A DNA stretch of 64,000 nucleotides, from NCBI GenBank assembly GCA_037013495.1, contig CM072805.1, forward strand, positions 23,628,669 through 23,692,668, read 5' to 3'. A program made the translations under genes and the position numbers. Numbering within the stretch: the first letter of the stretch is position 1; each line of letters opens with the position of its first letter. This document shows, in pieces, positions 11,541 through 26,499 of the stretch. The notes beneath the pieces were generated by a model, which saw nothing but the letters and a program-made list of their open reading frames with translations, was not told where the DNA came from and searched no databases. Source of the DNA: Hippophae tibetana. Its lineage: Eukaryota > Streptophyta > Magnoliopsida > Rosales > Elaeagnaceae.

Positions 11541-13346
11541 ATGAAAGTCCATTTCTTCATTTTCTTAGCTTCAATCTTGGTTTCCTACTCCTTTCTTTGC
11601 TTCGCCATAGAAGACGATGTTATGTGTTTGGAAGGTGTCAGACACGCTCTCTCTGATCCTCTTGGGAAACTCGGCTCTTGGACCTTGACTAACACATCGG
11701 TGGCTTCAATCTGCAAGCTCGTCGGTGTTTCTTGCTGGAATGAGAAGGAGAACAGACTCATTAGTCTCAATCTTCCTTCTATGCAACTCTCTGGTGACCT
11801 TCCTGAGTCGCTCAAGTACTGCCAGAGTCTCCAGAACTTGGATCTCTCCGATAACGCTCTCTCCGGTTCGATCCCTCCCCAGATATGTACTTGGTTGCCA
11901 TATCTTGTTAATCTAGATCTTTCAAATAATCGGCTTTCTGGTTCGATTCCACCGGAGATTGTGAACTGTCAGTTTTTGAACACTCTGATTCTTAACGATA
12001 ACAAGTTGTCTGGTTCCATACCTTACGAACTGGGCCGGCTTGAGCGGTTGAAGAGGTTCTCTGTGGCTAACAATGATCTTTCGGGTACTGTACCTTCTGA
12101 TTTATCGATGTTTGAAAGAGACGATTTCGATGGGAACAATGGGCTTTGTGGTAAGCCTCTTGGGTCCAAATGTGGTGGGTTAAGCGGTAAAAGCCTTGGG
12201 ACTATAGTTGTTGCTGGGGCTATTGGTGCCGCTGGTTCTTTGCTTCTGGGTTTTGGTATTTGGTGGTGGTTCTTTGTTAGAGCCAGCAAGAAAAAGCATG
12301 GTTATGGTGACACTAATGATAAGGAGGATGGTGGATGGGTTGGCTTGTTGAAGTCTCACAAGCTTGTTCAGGTGTCATTGTTTCAGAAACCCCTTGTTAA
12401 GTTGAAATTGGTTGATTTATTGATTGCCACTAATAATTTTGATTCCCAAAACATTGTGATTTCTACTAGAACTGGGGTTTCTTATAAGGCTGTTTTACCT
12501 GATGGATCTGCACTTGCAATCAAGAGGTTGAATATGTGTAAGCTCGGGGACAAGCAATTCCGGTCTGAAATGAATAGGTTGGGGCAACTTAGGCATCCAA
12601 ATTTGGTTCCTCTGTTGGGGTTCTGTGTTGTAGAAGAAGAAAAGCTTTTGGTATATAAGCACATGTATAATGCTACCCTGTTCTCTCAGTTGCATAGTAG
12701 TGGCAATGCTAATAGTCAGTATGGTTTCTTGGACTGGCCAACACGGCTCAGGATTGGTATAGGTGCAGCCAGAGGACTTGCTTGGCTTCACCATTCATGT
12801 CAACCCCCACATTTGCACCGAAATATTAGTTCGAATGTGATCCTTCTTGATTACGATTTTGAAGCTCGGATTACAGATTTTGGACTTGCTAAGCTGGTGA
12901 GCTCTCGTGATTCAAATGATAGTTCATTTGTAAATGGGGAGTTCGGAGAATGTGGTTATGTGGCTCCTGAGTATTCGAGCACAATGGTGGCATCATTGAA
13001 AGGAGATGTTTATGGTTTTGGTGTTGTGCTTTTGGAATTGTCTACTGGCCAAAAGCCTTTAGAAGTGAATAATGCAGGAGAAGGATTCAAGGGAAATTTG
13101 GTGGATTGGATGCATCAATTATCTAATGCCGGTCGGGTCATTGAGGCAATAGACAATGCTCTATCAGGGAAAGGTCATGATGATGAAATTGTGCAATTTA
13201 TGAGGGTTGCTTGTAGTTGTGTGGTTCCGAGACCTAAGGATAGACCTTCCATGTACCAGGTTTATGAATCATTGAAGAGCTTTGGAGAGAAGCATGGTTT
13301 CTCAGAGCAGTATGATGAAATCCCTTTGATTTCTGCAGGCAAATAG
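11541..13346 (+). CDS. BIR3: BIR3-like LRR receptor pseudokinase
   Basis: Single-exon gene of 601 residues. In order: signal peptide (1-22), LRR N-terminal cap with the CKLVGVSCW motif (about 58-66), about five short leucine-rich repeats (75-190), a Cys-pair cap (GLCGKP), one membrane helix (about 219-246) and a kinase-like domain (about 300-585). The domain is a pseudokinase by sequence: the glycine loop is degenerate (STRTGVSYKA) and the catalytic HRD is HRN (426-428), while the ATP-binding Lys (328) and DFG (446-448) remain. Known BIR2/BIR3/BIR4 proteins sit at the plasma membrane and hold BAK1/SERK co-receptors away from immune and brassinosteroid receptors. The wording SRDSNDSSF and KGDVYGFG is closer to Arabidopsis BIR3 than to BIR2; BIR4 is the alternative. 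The ATG opens directly into a signal peptide, which supports the start. Confidence 0.93.
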   Translation: MKVHFFIFLASILVSYSFLCFAIEDDVMCLEGVRHALSDPLGKLGSWTLTNTSVASICKLVGVSCWNEKENRLISLNLPSMQLSGDLPESLKYCQSLQNLDLSDNALSGSIPPQICTWLPYLVNLDLSNNRLSGSIPPEIVNCQFLNTLILNDNKLSGSIPYELGRLERLKRFSVANNDLSGTVPSDLSMFERDDFDGNNGLCGKPLGSKCGGLSGKSLGTIVVAGAIGAAGSLLLGFGIWWWFFVRASKKKHGYGDTNDKEDGGWVGLLKSHKLVQVSLFQKPLVKLKLVDLLIATNNFDSQNIVISTRTGVSYKAVLPDGSALAIKRLNMCKLGDKQFRSEMNRLGQLRHPNLVPLLGFCVVEEEKLLVYKHMYNATLFSQLHSSGNANSQYGFLDWPTRLRIGIGAARGLAWLHHSCQPPHLHRNISSNVILLDYDFEARITDFGLAKLVSSRDSNDSSFVNGEFGECGYVAPEYSSTMVASLKGDVYGFGVVLLELSTGQKPLEVNNAGEGFKGNLVDWMHQLSNAGRVIEAIDNALSGKGHDDEIVQFMRVACSCVVPRPKDRPSMYQVYESLKSFGEKHGFSEQYDEIPLISAGK

Positions 13347-16300
13347 CAGAAAAGAATGAGATTCTCAACAATTTGTCACTTGCTTCGAGTATTGCAGCAT
13401 TTGGGCACTTCGGCATTTCGGTCTATTGCTAAGCATTCTAGAAATTTGTATTGTTTCACTTGAGCAATTCTCTGTCCTATTGAATATTCTGTATCATACA
13501 AGAAGAATTATGGTTTTTAAATTGTATTTTGGTCAAGAAATCTTCCATTATATTTTCTTGAACAACTAGAAATTTCAAATTATTGCCGCATTGATATCAC
13601 TGGAATGAAACTGAATCTTGCTATTAGTTACCCTTCTTGCAGGACTTAAAGAGTTTCAAATTCAGACAAATGAAGCAAACTAGATTATTTTTCTCTGCAT
13701 TTTCCATCCTTGGGCATTGCATAAGTGTATATAAGAATGTGATAAGAGCTTATAGGGTCTTTTTATCAAGTGAAATGGATCGATTTAGTCCCATAATATA
13801 TAAAAATAAAAAATTTCAGTGTAAGAAGTATACTTTAATCTTGTTATTAAAGTACAATTTTAAGTAATGATGGGACTAATGTGTTATTTTTAATAATTAT
13901 AGGATTAAATGTATTTATTTTTAATAATAACATGATTTATATTAAGTGAGAATAAATTGATGAGATTGACTAAAAATAAAAATAAAAATAAAAAATGGGA
14001 CCAATGCTAAGTGAAACTTTACTATTGATTAGCTGGTATGTAATTTTCTTATTAGTTCTAATTGTTTTTGATATACTTGAAGACAAGTTTAAGCTAGAAA
14101 TTGCAAGGATGCCAAATAATGTGACAAATAACGTGAAAAACTTTAATCTAGGTTCTTCATGTGGATCCAACTACATGTCAGGTTGTCATCTATATTTAGA
14201 AATTAGAACTATCAAATAAGACCCAAATGCTCTCTCTCTATCCTTTCTTTCTTTTATTGTTCACGTATAGTCAAGTAGTATTTAATGGATATATAAAGGT
14301 GTTGAACAAAGCATAATAAACTTTATGGTAAAGATTCTATTTAGTGTCAGAACTTTCATTTTTTATTTGATTTATAACTCTAATTATTTTTGAAAAAATA
14401 ATACTTTTAAAATTTACAATTCTCGTGCAACTTTTTATTATTAAAAAAATATAATATATTATTTAATTTTAAATATCATTCAATTAAAAATCATTTAAAT
14501 TAAACTAAATTTATTTACATCTGTTTATTGTTCACAGTTCAATCAAATGTTTTATTATAAGATTTAAGAATGTTATATTTGTAATTTTTCATTATTTTTT
14601 AATTTAATGTGATATTAAAAATTTAGAATTTGATTCAATTTACTACTTCAAACAGTTTTTGATTCATTTCATTACTTAAATTTAATGATTTAAGACAACT
14701 TACATAGTTATGTTACTTCTTCTTCTTCTTTTTAATTTCTTTGCAGAAATTGTGAATCAAATTAGAAAGTGAAATTTGAGTAACAAATTGAATTTAAAAA
14801 AAAGGGTAATAAATTGGATAAAAAAAAAATTAAACTTTGAATAGTGAGCAGAAACTCTACCCTTCTGTAAAATGAGATGCCAAACAATTCAAGGCCAAGC
14901 TTCCAAGAAATTCGGCAAAAGAACAGACATGAATTGACACGTTAAAGCACATAGGCCGTGAACCATGAACCAAAATAAGTAAGAATTTAGCGAATTAGTT
15001 TTCATTTTTAAACGCAATAGTAGATAATAGAAAGATTTTGAAAAACAGGCTAATATGACCCCCTTTTCATTCTTTTATTTATTGATGGACACTCACTTTC
15101 ACATTTTCTAACATTTTTTCATTTTTATTCCCACTTGACTAATAAGATTAAACCTATTTACATGATCACTTCATCTTTTAGCCCAAGCACACTTCATTAA
15201 CTTCAATTATAATTGATTGTGCATACATTTCTATATAATCTTCGTTTCTCTTATCCCTATTTTTCACTCTACATTTTTTTATCATTGGATCTAGTTAAAA
15301 AAAATTCTAACCAAAATTTAATAACAATTGATAAATAAAAATTAAAGATCAATCATATCTAATTATTTATTTATTAGTAATATGGGATTATGATAGCATA
15401 TAACTCAAATTAAGCTTGATATAATTTTTACTTCAATTATGTAATTATTAAGAAATTTTAGTTGAACACATTTTAAATATTTTATATTGTTATCTTTTAA
15501 GAATATTTTTAGATGTGTGATAACTCTTTGGTTTTTATAAGATTCAATTATTTATAAGATTTTATTTTAAATTTCTATATATATATATATATATGTTGTA
15601 TATCATATTTTTAAACAATGAAAAAAAATACCTTATAAGTTTTAAAAATGTATTTTTAAGTTTTTTTTTTAAATATTTTCATCACGTGTATGTTAAAAAT
15701 GAAGATACCAACACACTGAAAAGAATTTAACTTGTTCTTTGAGGGCTTAAAATGTCGTAACGTCCAAATTTAGCAATTACGAATTTGGTCGAGTCTGAGC
15801 CGATTTATGAACACCTCTAGTTTATATTATAATGATAAAGAGATAGTATGTAACGGATATTAGAGTATTTTGTATTAATTTTAGTTACTTTTAGTTAATA
15901 ATCATTACTTATAAGTTAATAATAATTTTACTACATTTAATCATAATTTTTTAATATTTATTTAAAAATATATTTAACTTTAAAAAATAAATTTTAAAAT
16001 ATTTCTTACTATATTACATTATTTAAAATATTATACATTAGTTTTTATTTTTTTAACTATTTAGTACATATTTATAAATAAAATAAAAATAAATGAAATC
16101 TAATCTTAAAAGTATATTTTTTTTATGTAATTATATGTATATAAAAATATTAATATATGTTCAATTTCTATTAACCACAATTTTGATATTGCAATATCTA
16201 TTCACGTTTTACGTCTTATTAATTACACTTAATTTTAGAAAAAAAATGATCAAATTTATACTAAAAAACACATTATCGACGTTTAAAATATCAATATTAG

Positions 16301-17160
16301 GACAAACCAAAAATCAATATTTACATCTTCAAGTCTCCGGGAATTAATTATAAAAATAATTTTTTATTTTATTTTATAAATTTTATATATTAGTCAAATT
16401 ATTAAAAAATATTTTACTTTAATTATATTATTGTTACATTTTTTTATGCTTTATTTTTTTAATGAATTTTAATTTTTGGATTATTTTATTTATGAGAAAA
16501 ACTTAATTACAATCGATTTAAACCTAATAGGTTTTAAGATATGTTCGAAGAAAAAAAGTCTGAAAAAGTTGTAAAAAAAAATAAAGTAATTTAATAATTA
16601 AAATTGGTAAAAAATGATAGAAATGTTAAAAATTATAACAGAAAAATTAACTAAGTGTATATATTTAAAATAAGATAATTAATGTATTTAATTTATAAAA
16701 AAAAATTAAATGTAATTTTTTCTCAAAATAAACAAAAATATAATTTGACATCACTAGACTACAAGTCTGGAACATTACACAGAATTCTCGTGATAGCATT
16801 AACGTCGTATTCAAGTATATGCTTAAAGCTTCCTCACCTAAAAGCCTGCTATATTTCTTTTACCCATCATGTCTTTTTTTTTCTATCTAATATAATCCTA
16901 TGTAAACTTTTTTTTTACAGACAAATTCTAGTATGTTATAAACCATTAAAGATATTTTCATTATTAACAAATTTACATTTCATTTATGGTAACACATCAT
17001 ATGTTTAAAAAATTAGATTAAAATGCACATTTTTAAAAGCTAAAAGCCTCATGAAACTCTTTTCACATAATTTTAATTTTCCAAATAACTTCAATAGATT
17101 TTGGTAATTAAATAAAAAAAAAGTAACCTTACAAGTTAAAAGAACGCTCAAATTTATAAT
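13347..17160. other. AT-rich intergenic region
   Basis: No gene, RNA gene or recognisable transposon was seen. The first 150-250 bp should be the 3' UTR of the receptor gene. A TA run lies at about 15576-15594. The right edge approaches the 3' end of the convergent PP2A gene. Confidence 0.6.
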
Positions 17161-17706
17161 ACTAAATCAGCATCCAGTCTCCTCTTGAATGGCATCTAAC
17201 GTACAAGAATATCCCAAGCTACAATGTGGAATGTGGTTATTTGCAAGAACTACTAAAGGAAACCATAAATTTTGTACAAAAGAAACTCTGACCACCCAGA
17301 TATCCTGCCACTTGACAAGATGAACTACACTAGACAGACCTTTAGGCGCAAAGATAATGTAGTATACATACATAGCCTTCCACAACTTATTTCAGCATGC
17401 GAGAACATCTGTTCCAAAACTTTTGCTTTCTACATTGTACGTACCCGTCAAACCACAGAATAAACATACCATGTTATTGCCACTTACTCTCGAAAATATA
17501 CAAGACAACATGCCATTGCTTGACATTGCAAGTTCTCCTATGAGTTTCTTCAATCAACAAAGCAGAGCAGGACAAAACTCCAAAACAAAAGAATCATGTT
17601 GATGATCAACCTTCATCTTAAACAACTGAAACTCCTCTTTTAAAGATGCGCCTACTATATGGCAGAAAAACAAGGATTACAAATAGCAGGCAGATATTTT
17701 TGGAAA
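17160..17706 (-). other. Likely 3' UTR of the PP2A gene
   Basis: The region after the stop is less AT-rich than the DNA beyond 17160 and has no other gene. The polyadenylation site cannot be fixed from sequence alone. Confidence 0.4.
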
Positions 17707-21177
<3,471 letters not shown>

Positions 21178-21517
21178 CGTTTTCTTCTACCCCTCCTTCC
21201 AATCCACAACACTCAGATCGCCGATTTGTTCAAACTTAGATCGATCGCCAAAACCAAAAGCGGAAACTTGAAACTCCTACCGATGAAACTCGACCGGTAA
21301 ATTGATCGGCGACAAGGAGTTAGTGGTACGGTTAGGGAGCGAAACGAATCGTTTCAGATATCAGTCTGATTTCAACGTGTCGATCATTACTCGCACTACT
21401 GCTATTATTATTATTTTTCGTATTTTCTTCGTGAAAAGAAAACTAGAAAAAGATAATATAAAAATGGAAAATGTATTTACGTGAAAGTGAGAAAAAAAGG
21501 GAAATGAAATGAAGATT

Positions 21518-21535
21518 AAAAAAAAAAAAAAAAAA
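21518..21535. repeat. Poly(A)/poly(T) tract in the PP2A upstream region
   Basis: Eighteen A on the plus strand (T on the gene strand), about 340 bp upstream of the start codon, beside a purine-rich stretch. Homopolymer tracts like this are common in promoters and are length-variable. Confidence 0.8.
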
Positions 21536-21721
21536 GGTGAGGATCGACAAGAAGAGAGGAGAGTCTAGGAGTGTGTGTGGTCAGGTGTAGGGATTGAGAA
21601 ATGAAATGACAACGAAATGAGAGTAAAATTACGGGTTTTGGAGTTTTCGTTAAAATGATGAATGTGAGGGGCGAAAATTTTCATCCGATAGATCCACCGA
21701 AGTCAAATAATTGAACGAGTG

Positions 21722-21729
21722 ACACGTGT
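21722..21729. promoter_or_regulatory. G-box (ACACGTGT) upstream of PP2A
   Basis: A palindromic CACGTG core flanked by A and T, about 545 bp upstream of the PP2A start codon. This is the binding core for plant bZIP and bHLH factors and the ABRE core. Sequence match only. Confidence 0.4.
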
Positions 21730-22859
21730 TACGGTATTGATCGGCTGACTTAGAAGAAAACAAAGATAAGATTTGTACAGAATATTCTAATTTTTTTCCT
21801 TCGTAAAATAATAATCCTAAAATTTATAACATATTCATAATTAAAGTTATTATAATCAAATCTAATAATGTTTAATGTATAATTACAAGTTACATGTTAA
21901 ATAACAAAAATATATAAGAGATATAAAAAAAATTATTTTATAATTACAAGTTTTAAAAAATATTTCTTTTATTGAATTGGTTTATAAAATCATTTTTTTA
22001 AAATAATTATATCACTCACGTATCAATAAGTAATATTTAAATTCTAAATGTTCGATATATTCAAATTAATTAAAACTTATTTAGCCAAGTGATAATGGGT
22101 TAATTTCATTCTTGATATATGGACAATTACAATGGTAATTAACTTTGAGTCATAGCTCAATAATTTATAAAAAGTAGTAATTGTTTCGATCATTTTGATA
22201 ATAAAAAAATCTATAAATGATTGTCATTTGGAAACAAACAAACGATTTTGTGTTTTACATTTACCATTATTTGGTAAATTATTCGTGAGGTGGATATATC
22301 ACGGTGCAACTCCATACAAAATATAGTAAATGAATTTCAAGTTCTTATTTGTCTCCAAATACTAGGTATCTCATGATAGGCTATATATATTGTAAAGTTG
22401 ATTTGGAGGGTGCTACCTTTAGAATGTATAAAGGTCGATATAAATTGTGTTATTTTTGGATTACCAAGCCGGTCTAAATGTGTAGATATTTTTTAGACCT
22501 CAATATCATTTGTTAAGGGATATTTTTGACGCTACTTGGGATCTCATATGTTTTCGAAGAAAAACTTGTAGCGATCATTCACACGATGATGTATGCTGTC
22601 AATTTTTAGTGGAAGAAACTTTAACTAGAGTCTAACTCGATTTATGTCGTCACTCTTTTTTAAACTGAATCACTTTCGGTGCTATGGAGGTAATACTTTA
22701 CTTGGACTAATTGTTTAGAGAAATTTGATTGCATGGAGTTTCATTTCTCCAATATTTATAAAAAAATAATGTTGTGACTATTAATATAACTTATTGTGCC
22801 ATTAGTATTTGTACAACAACTTGGTAGTGAAATAATCCATCATTTCAATGCCTCTACTA
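21730..22859. other. Intergenic stretch upstream of PP2A
   Basis: AT-rich, no gene seen. Its right part may contain undetected sequence of the copia remnant that begins near 22860, but nothing could be supported. Confidence 0.4.
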
Positions 22860-25690
22860 TACTTTTGTAGAAAGAATGATTAGAATAAAGTTGACCCACA
22901 TATGTAGAAAGCACATCAGATGTAGACATAGGAGTGATACTAGGTTTGGTTTGAGTTATGTCTACCTTAACCAATAATTCCCTAGCATACTTTATTTGAG
23001 TTAAAATTAAATCAACATACTCCAGAGAGGTAACCTCAATCCTTATAAAATAGTTAAGAAGACAAAGATACTTTAAAGTAAACTTGGCATTAAGTTTAAT
23101 TGTTTAAATTTCTCAAAATCACTACTAGTTAGAATGATATCATCCAAGTAGGTTATGAGATAAACAATAAACTTAAAGGTGATTTTAAAGAATAAGGAAT
23201 GATTGGTTTTAGATTTAACAAAATCCATAAAAAGAAGAGTAGAAGTGATGGTATAAAACCAGATTCTTGAGGCCTATTTAAAGTCATAGATGACTTTTTT
23301 TAGTTTGCAAACCTATTTTTGAAATAAAGGATCTTTAAAGCCTTGAAGTTAAGTCATGTACATACTTCCTTAGTCAACTCACAATTAAGGAAAGCATTGT
23401 TGATGTCTAGTTTATGCATGGACCAATGATTGGTTAGAGTAACAGTGAGAATAATACAAGTGGTAACCTATTTGACAACTAGACTAAAAGTCCTAGAGAA
23501 GTCAAAACTAGGAGACTGATCATATCCTTTGGCTACAACACGAGATTTTCTCTTGTCTAAGGCACCATTAGGTAGTTTGTTGATACCAAACACCCATTTA
23601 CTTCTAATAATTCTTTTGCTTTTAGAAGCAAGGATAATATTTCAAGTGTTGTTTCCTTTCAAAGCATATATCTCAAGCTGCATAGACTATTTCCACAAAT
23701 CACTAGCCAAAGCTTGTTTCATACTGGCAGGTTCCACCATTGTAAGATCTATAGTAATAGTGACAAGAATTTTGGGCATATGTATACTCATTTTAGCTCT
23801 TGTGAGCATAAGGTAGGTACATCAAAAGAAAACATGAGATAAGTTAGAGGTAGACATAGGTGACATAAGAACAAACACAAAAACTTTCTTAGTGTGTGCA
23901 AGAGAATAGATAAATAATCAGACGATAAAGAATCAAATAAAGGAAGAGAGGCAAAAATAATACCAATAGAAATAACATCAAAAGATGAAGACATAATAGG
24001 TAAATAAGTGACAAAGGAGCTATAGGAGAGTCAAAAGTAGAAGGTGAATTTCCAAAAATAGAAACATGTTGAGAAAACAAAGACTCATGAATGCATTGGG
24101 AAAAGTGTGTTGAAACAGAAGGAACAGTGAGCTTGAGAGCATGAACCATAGGAAAAATAGACTAAAAAATCCTTGAACTAGACTCCACAAATTGAATAGA
24201 GGAAGAATGAATTGAAAAGAGGAATTGAGTTTCATCAAAAATCACATCCATACTAATATAGAGTTTTCCATTAACAAAAAGGCATTTATAAACCTTATGA
24301 TGTGGATTTCATCCCAAAAAGCATAGGGAGTTTCTCGAGGGTGGAGTTTATGATTATTGTATTGTTTAAGAAAAACATAAGCAACCAAGAACTCTTAAAA
24401 ATGTGTTAAATTATGGCCCAAAAACCCTTAGGCCCAAAACTCATTTATCTCATTAAACCCTTATCCCATTTTATCATATATATCATTATTTCCTTCTCTA
24501 CTGATATGAGATAGTAGTTGCTACAAGAGTGAAAATAGTGAAAGCTTTAAGTTACCAAATTAAAGAGTTAGAAGAAGAAGAAATTTTTCAGCTACTCATT
24601 TTTTGCATTTTTCAACCAAGGAATCTTCTATTTTTCTTCTCAAATTTTGCATAGTAGATTAGAAGAAAGGTCATATACAGTAAGCTCATTTGTGTGGTAA
24701 TATTTAATTTAATAACAAGTTTGTTAATTTATCTTGCCATATATTACCAGTAAATTAGAGATGATATTTTATGAATGTATTTTGGGTTTTTGGTATATTT
24801 TGTGAAGCTCTCTAAATATTGGTGTTTGTATCTCCATTTGATTATTAGTGGATTTTCTTCGGTGTGCCGTCGTTAGTGGAGTAGACTTTTTACATTGAAA
24901 AGTTGAATCACTTAAATCATTGTGTGTCATTTATTCTCATTGCTTATTATTATTTTACTTTTACCCATAATTATTTATTTGTGCAATCAAATTTGACCCA
25001 ATCTTCACTTCCATAAATGCTAATTTATAACAAAATAAATAGTCAAGCTTATAATGAAAAAGAAGTTCCAAAGGAGAAATTTCGTTTAAAAATGATTTTG
25101 GAAGTCCACTAGTAAAAAATGTATTAGAATAAAAGGCTTCATCCTAAAATTGAGAACATAAGGATGCATGAGTTAATATAACCATACTTAACTCAACAAT
25201 ATGCATGTGCTTTCTCTTAGCTAGGTCATTTTATTCATGAGTAAGATGACAAGAAAGTTTATGAATAATTCTATAAGAAGAAATAATTGAGGTTAAACTT
25301 TGAAATTCACGACCCAATCACTTTAAAGGGTTTTAATATGATGACATAACTGTAATTCTACTTGAGATTCAAATTGTAGAAAAGCTCAAAAAACAATTGG
25401 TTTAGACTTAAGAAATATATCTATGTAAATCAAGAAAATTCATCAACAAATATTGATATCCATTATAAAAAAGAACAGGTGATACACATACATTTGAGTG
25501 AATTATATTTAAAGGTACTAAAGCATAACTAGTTCTAAAGGTAAAAGAAAATTTATCACTTTTGCTCGTGCTGCAAGCTATATAAATACAATTTGTATCA
25601 GTTTTATTATCAGAAAACAATATTTGACCATAACGTAAATCTTCTTAATAGTGGAAAAAGATGCATAAGCAAGTCTTGCATGCCAAAAAT
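22860..25690 (-). mobile_element. Ty1/copia pol remnant F (integrase to reverse transcriptase), interrupted by a solo LTR
   Basis: On the minus strand, integrase wording lies at 25690-25033 (for example LAKRKHMHIVE), the integrase-to-RT linker at about 24400-24180, and reverse transcriptase at about 23600-22860 (HKLDINNAFL, KYARELLVKVD). No LTR of its own was found. It is old and broken in many places. A solo LTR of another copia family is inserted at 24404-25032, and a CACTA end abuts it at 25697. Confidence 0.75.
24404..25032 (+). repeat. Solo LTR (629 bp) of copia family K
   Basis: Starts TGTTAAAT and ends ATAACA, with near-identical 5-bp flanks AAATG and AAATA that look like a target-site duplication. 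It is clearly homologous along its length to the LTR at 59863-60458. No internal region follows; copia remnant F continues on both sides, so this is a solo LTR left by LTR-LTR recombination. Confidence 0.8.
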
Positions 25691-25696
25691 ATTAAG

Positions 25697-26470
25697 CACT
25701 ACTACAAAAGGGGTATTTAAGTCGATATGTAAAGTCGATTTTTGAACAAATTCGACTTATAATGAATTTAAAGTCGGTTCGGTGTAGAATCGATGCTACA
25801 CATAGCGTCGATTGACATGTAGAACCAATACTACACATGGACATAACGTTGGTTCTATATGGTGAATCGATGCTATCCATGTGTGTAGCATCGGTTGACA
25901 CGTAGCATCGGTTCTACGTGTCAACCAACGTTATCCACATGGATATTTCCTTTTTTCTTCTTTCTTTTCCAGACAGAAACTATTCCAAGTATTACATAAC
26001 TCTCAAAAACCCAAAACTCTTCCACTTCTCCTCCACTTTTTCTCATTTTTTGGGCACCTAAGACCACCAATTCTAGCGCTGGTTAGTGGGTTTTCTTCCT
26101 CTCTAACCTATGTTTTAGATCCACTATTGTTTTTAGCAACATACTCAAAAAATTTATACCCATTTCTCACTTATAAAACACCATTTTTTCTTCACTTCCT
26201 TCATTTTGTCACTTCATTTAATTTTGTAAATATTTCTATTAATCATACACACTTATTATTTATATTTTTTCTACTATTATGTGTATAAATTTTTGTATTA
26301 TATATGTAGGTTTTGTATTATAAAATCAGGAGAAGAATATGATGATCTTGAATAACATAGGACAACACCATAATAATTTTTTTCTATTAATTAATATTTT
26401 ATTTTTCAATTATTTGTATTATTTAAACTATTTGTTAAACAAATTTTGGTTTTTTTTCTGCTATTATGCA
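25697..26470 (+). mobile_element. CACTA (En/Spm) transposon, one end with subterminal repeats
   Basis: Begins CACTACTACAAAAGGGG, the characteristic CACTA terminus, preceded by AAG as a possible 3-bp target duplication. From 25720 to 25945 follows an array of short words in both orientations (TAGCATCGG, CGATGCTA, GGTTCTAC), as in CACTA subterminal regions that bind transposase. A perfect 13-bp inverted repeat lies at 25893-25905 / 25914-25926. The stretch to about 26470 resembles an untranslated leader. No transposase and no opposite end were found, so it is incomplete here. Confidence 0.7.
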
Positions 26471-26499
26471 GTGATCAAATACATGTTTTAGTTTGAGTA

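Noticed and set aside
22100-22859. RNase H and LTR of copia remnant F
   Set aside because: I could not read RNase H motifs or TG...CA boundaries here, so no feature is claimed.
23788-24238. Leu/Phe/Ser-rich hydrophobic ORFs that look like small membrane proteins
   Set aside because: They are alternative frames of the copia integrase-to-RT linker and of AT-rich decay.
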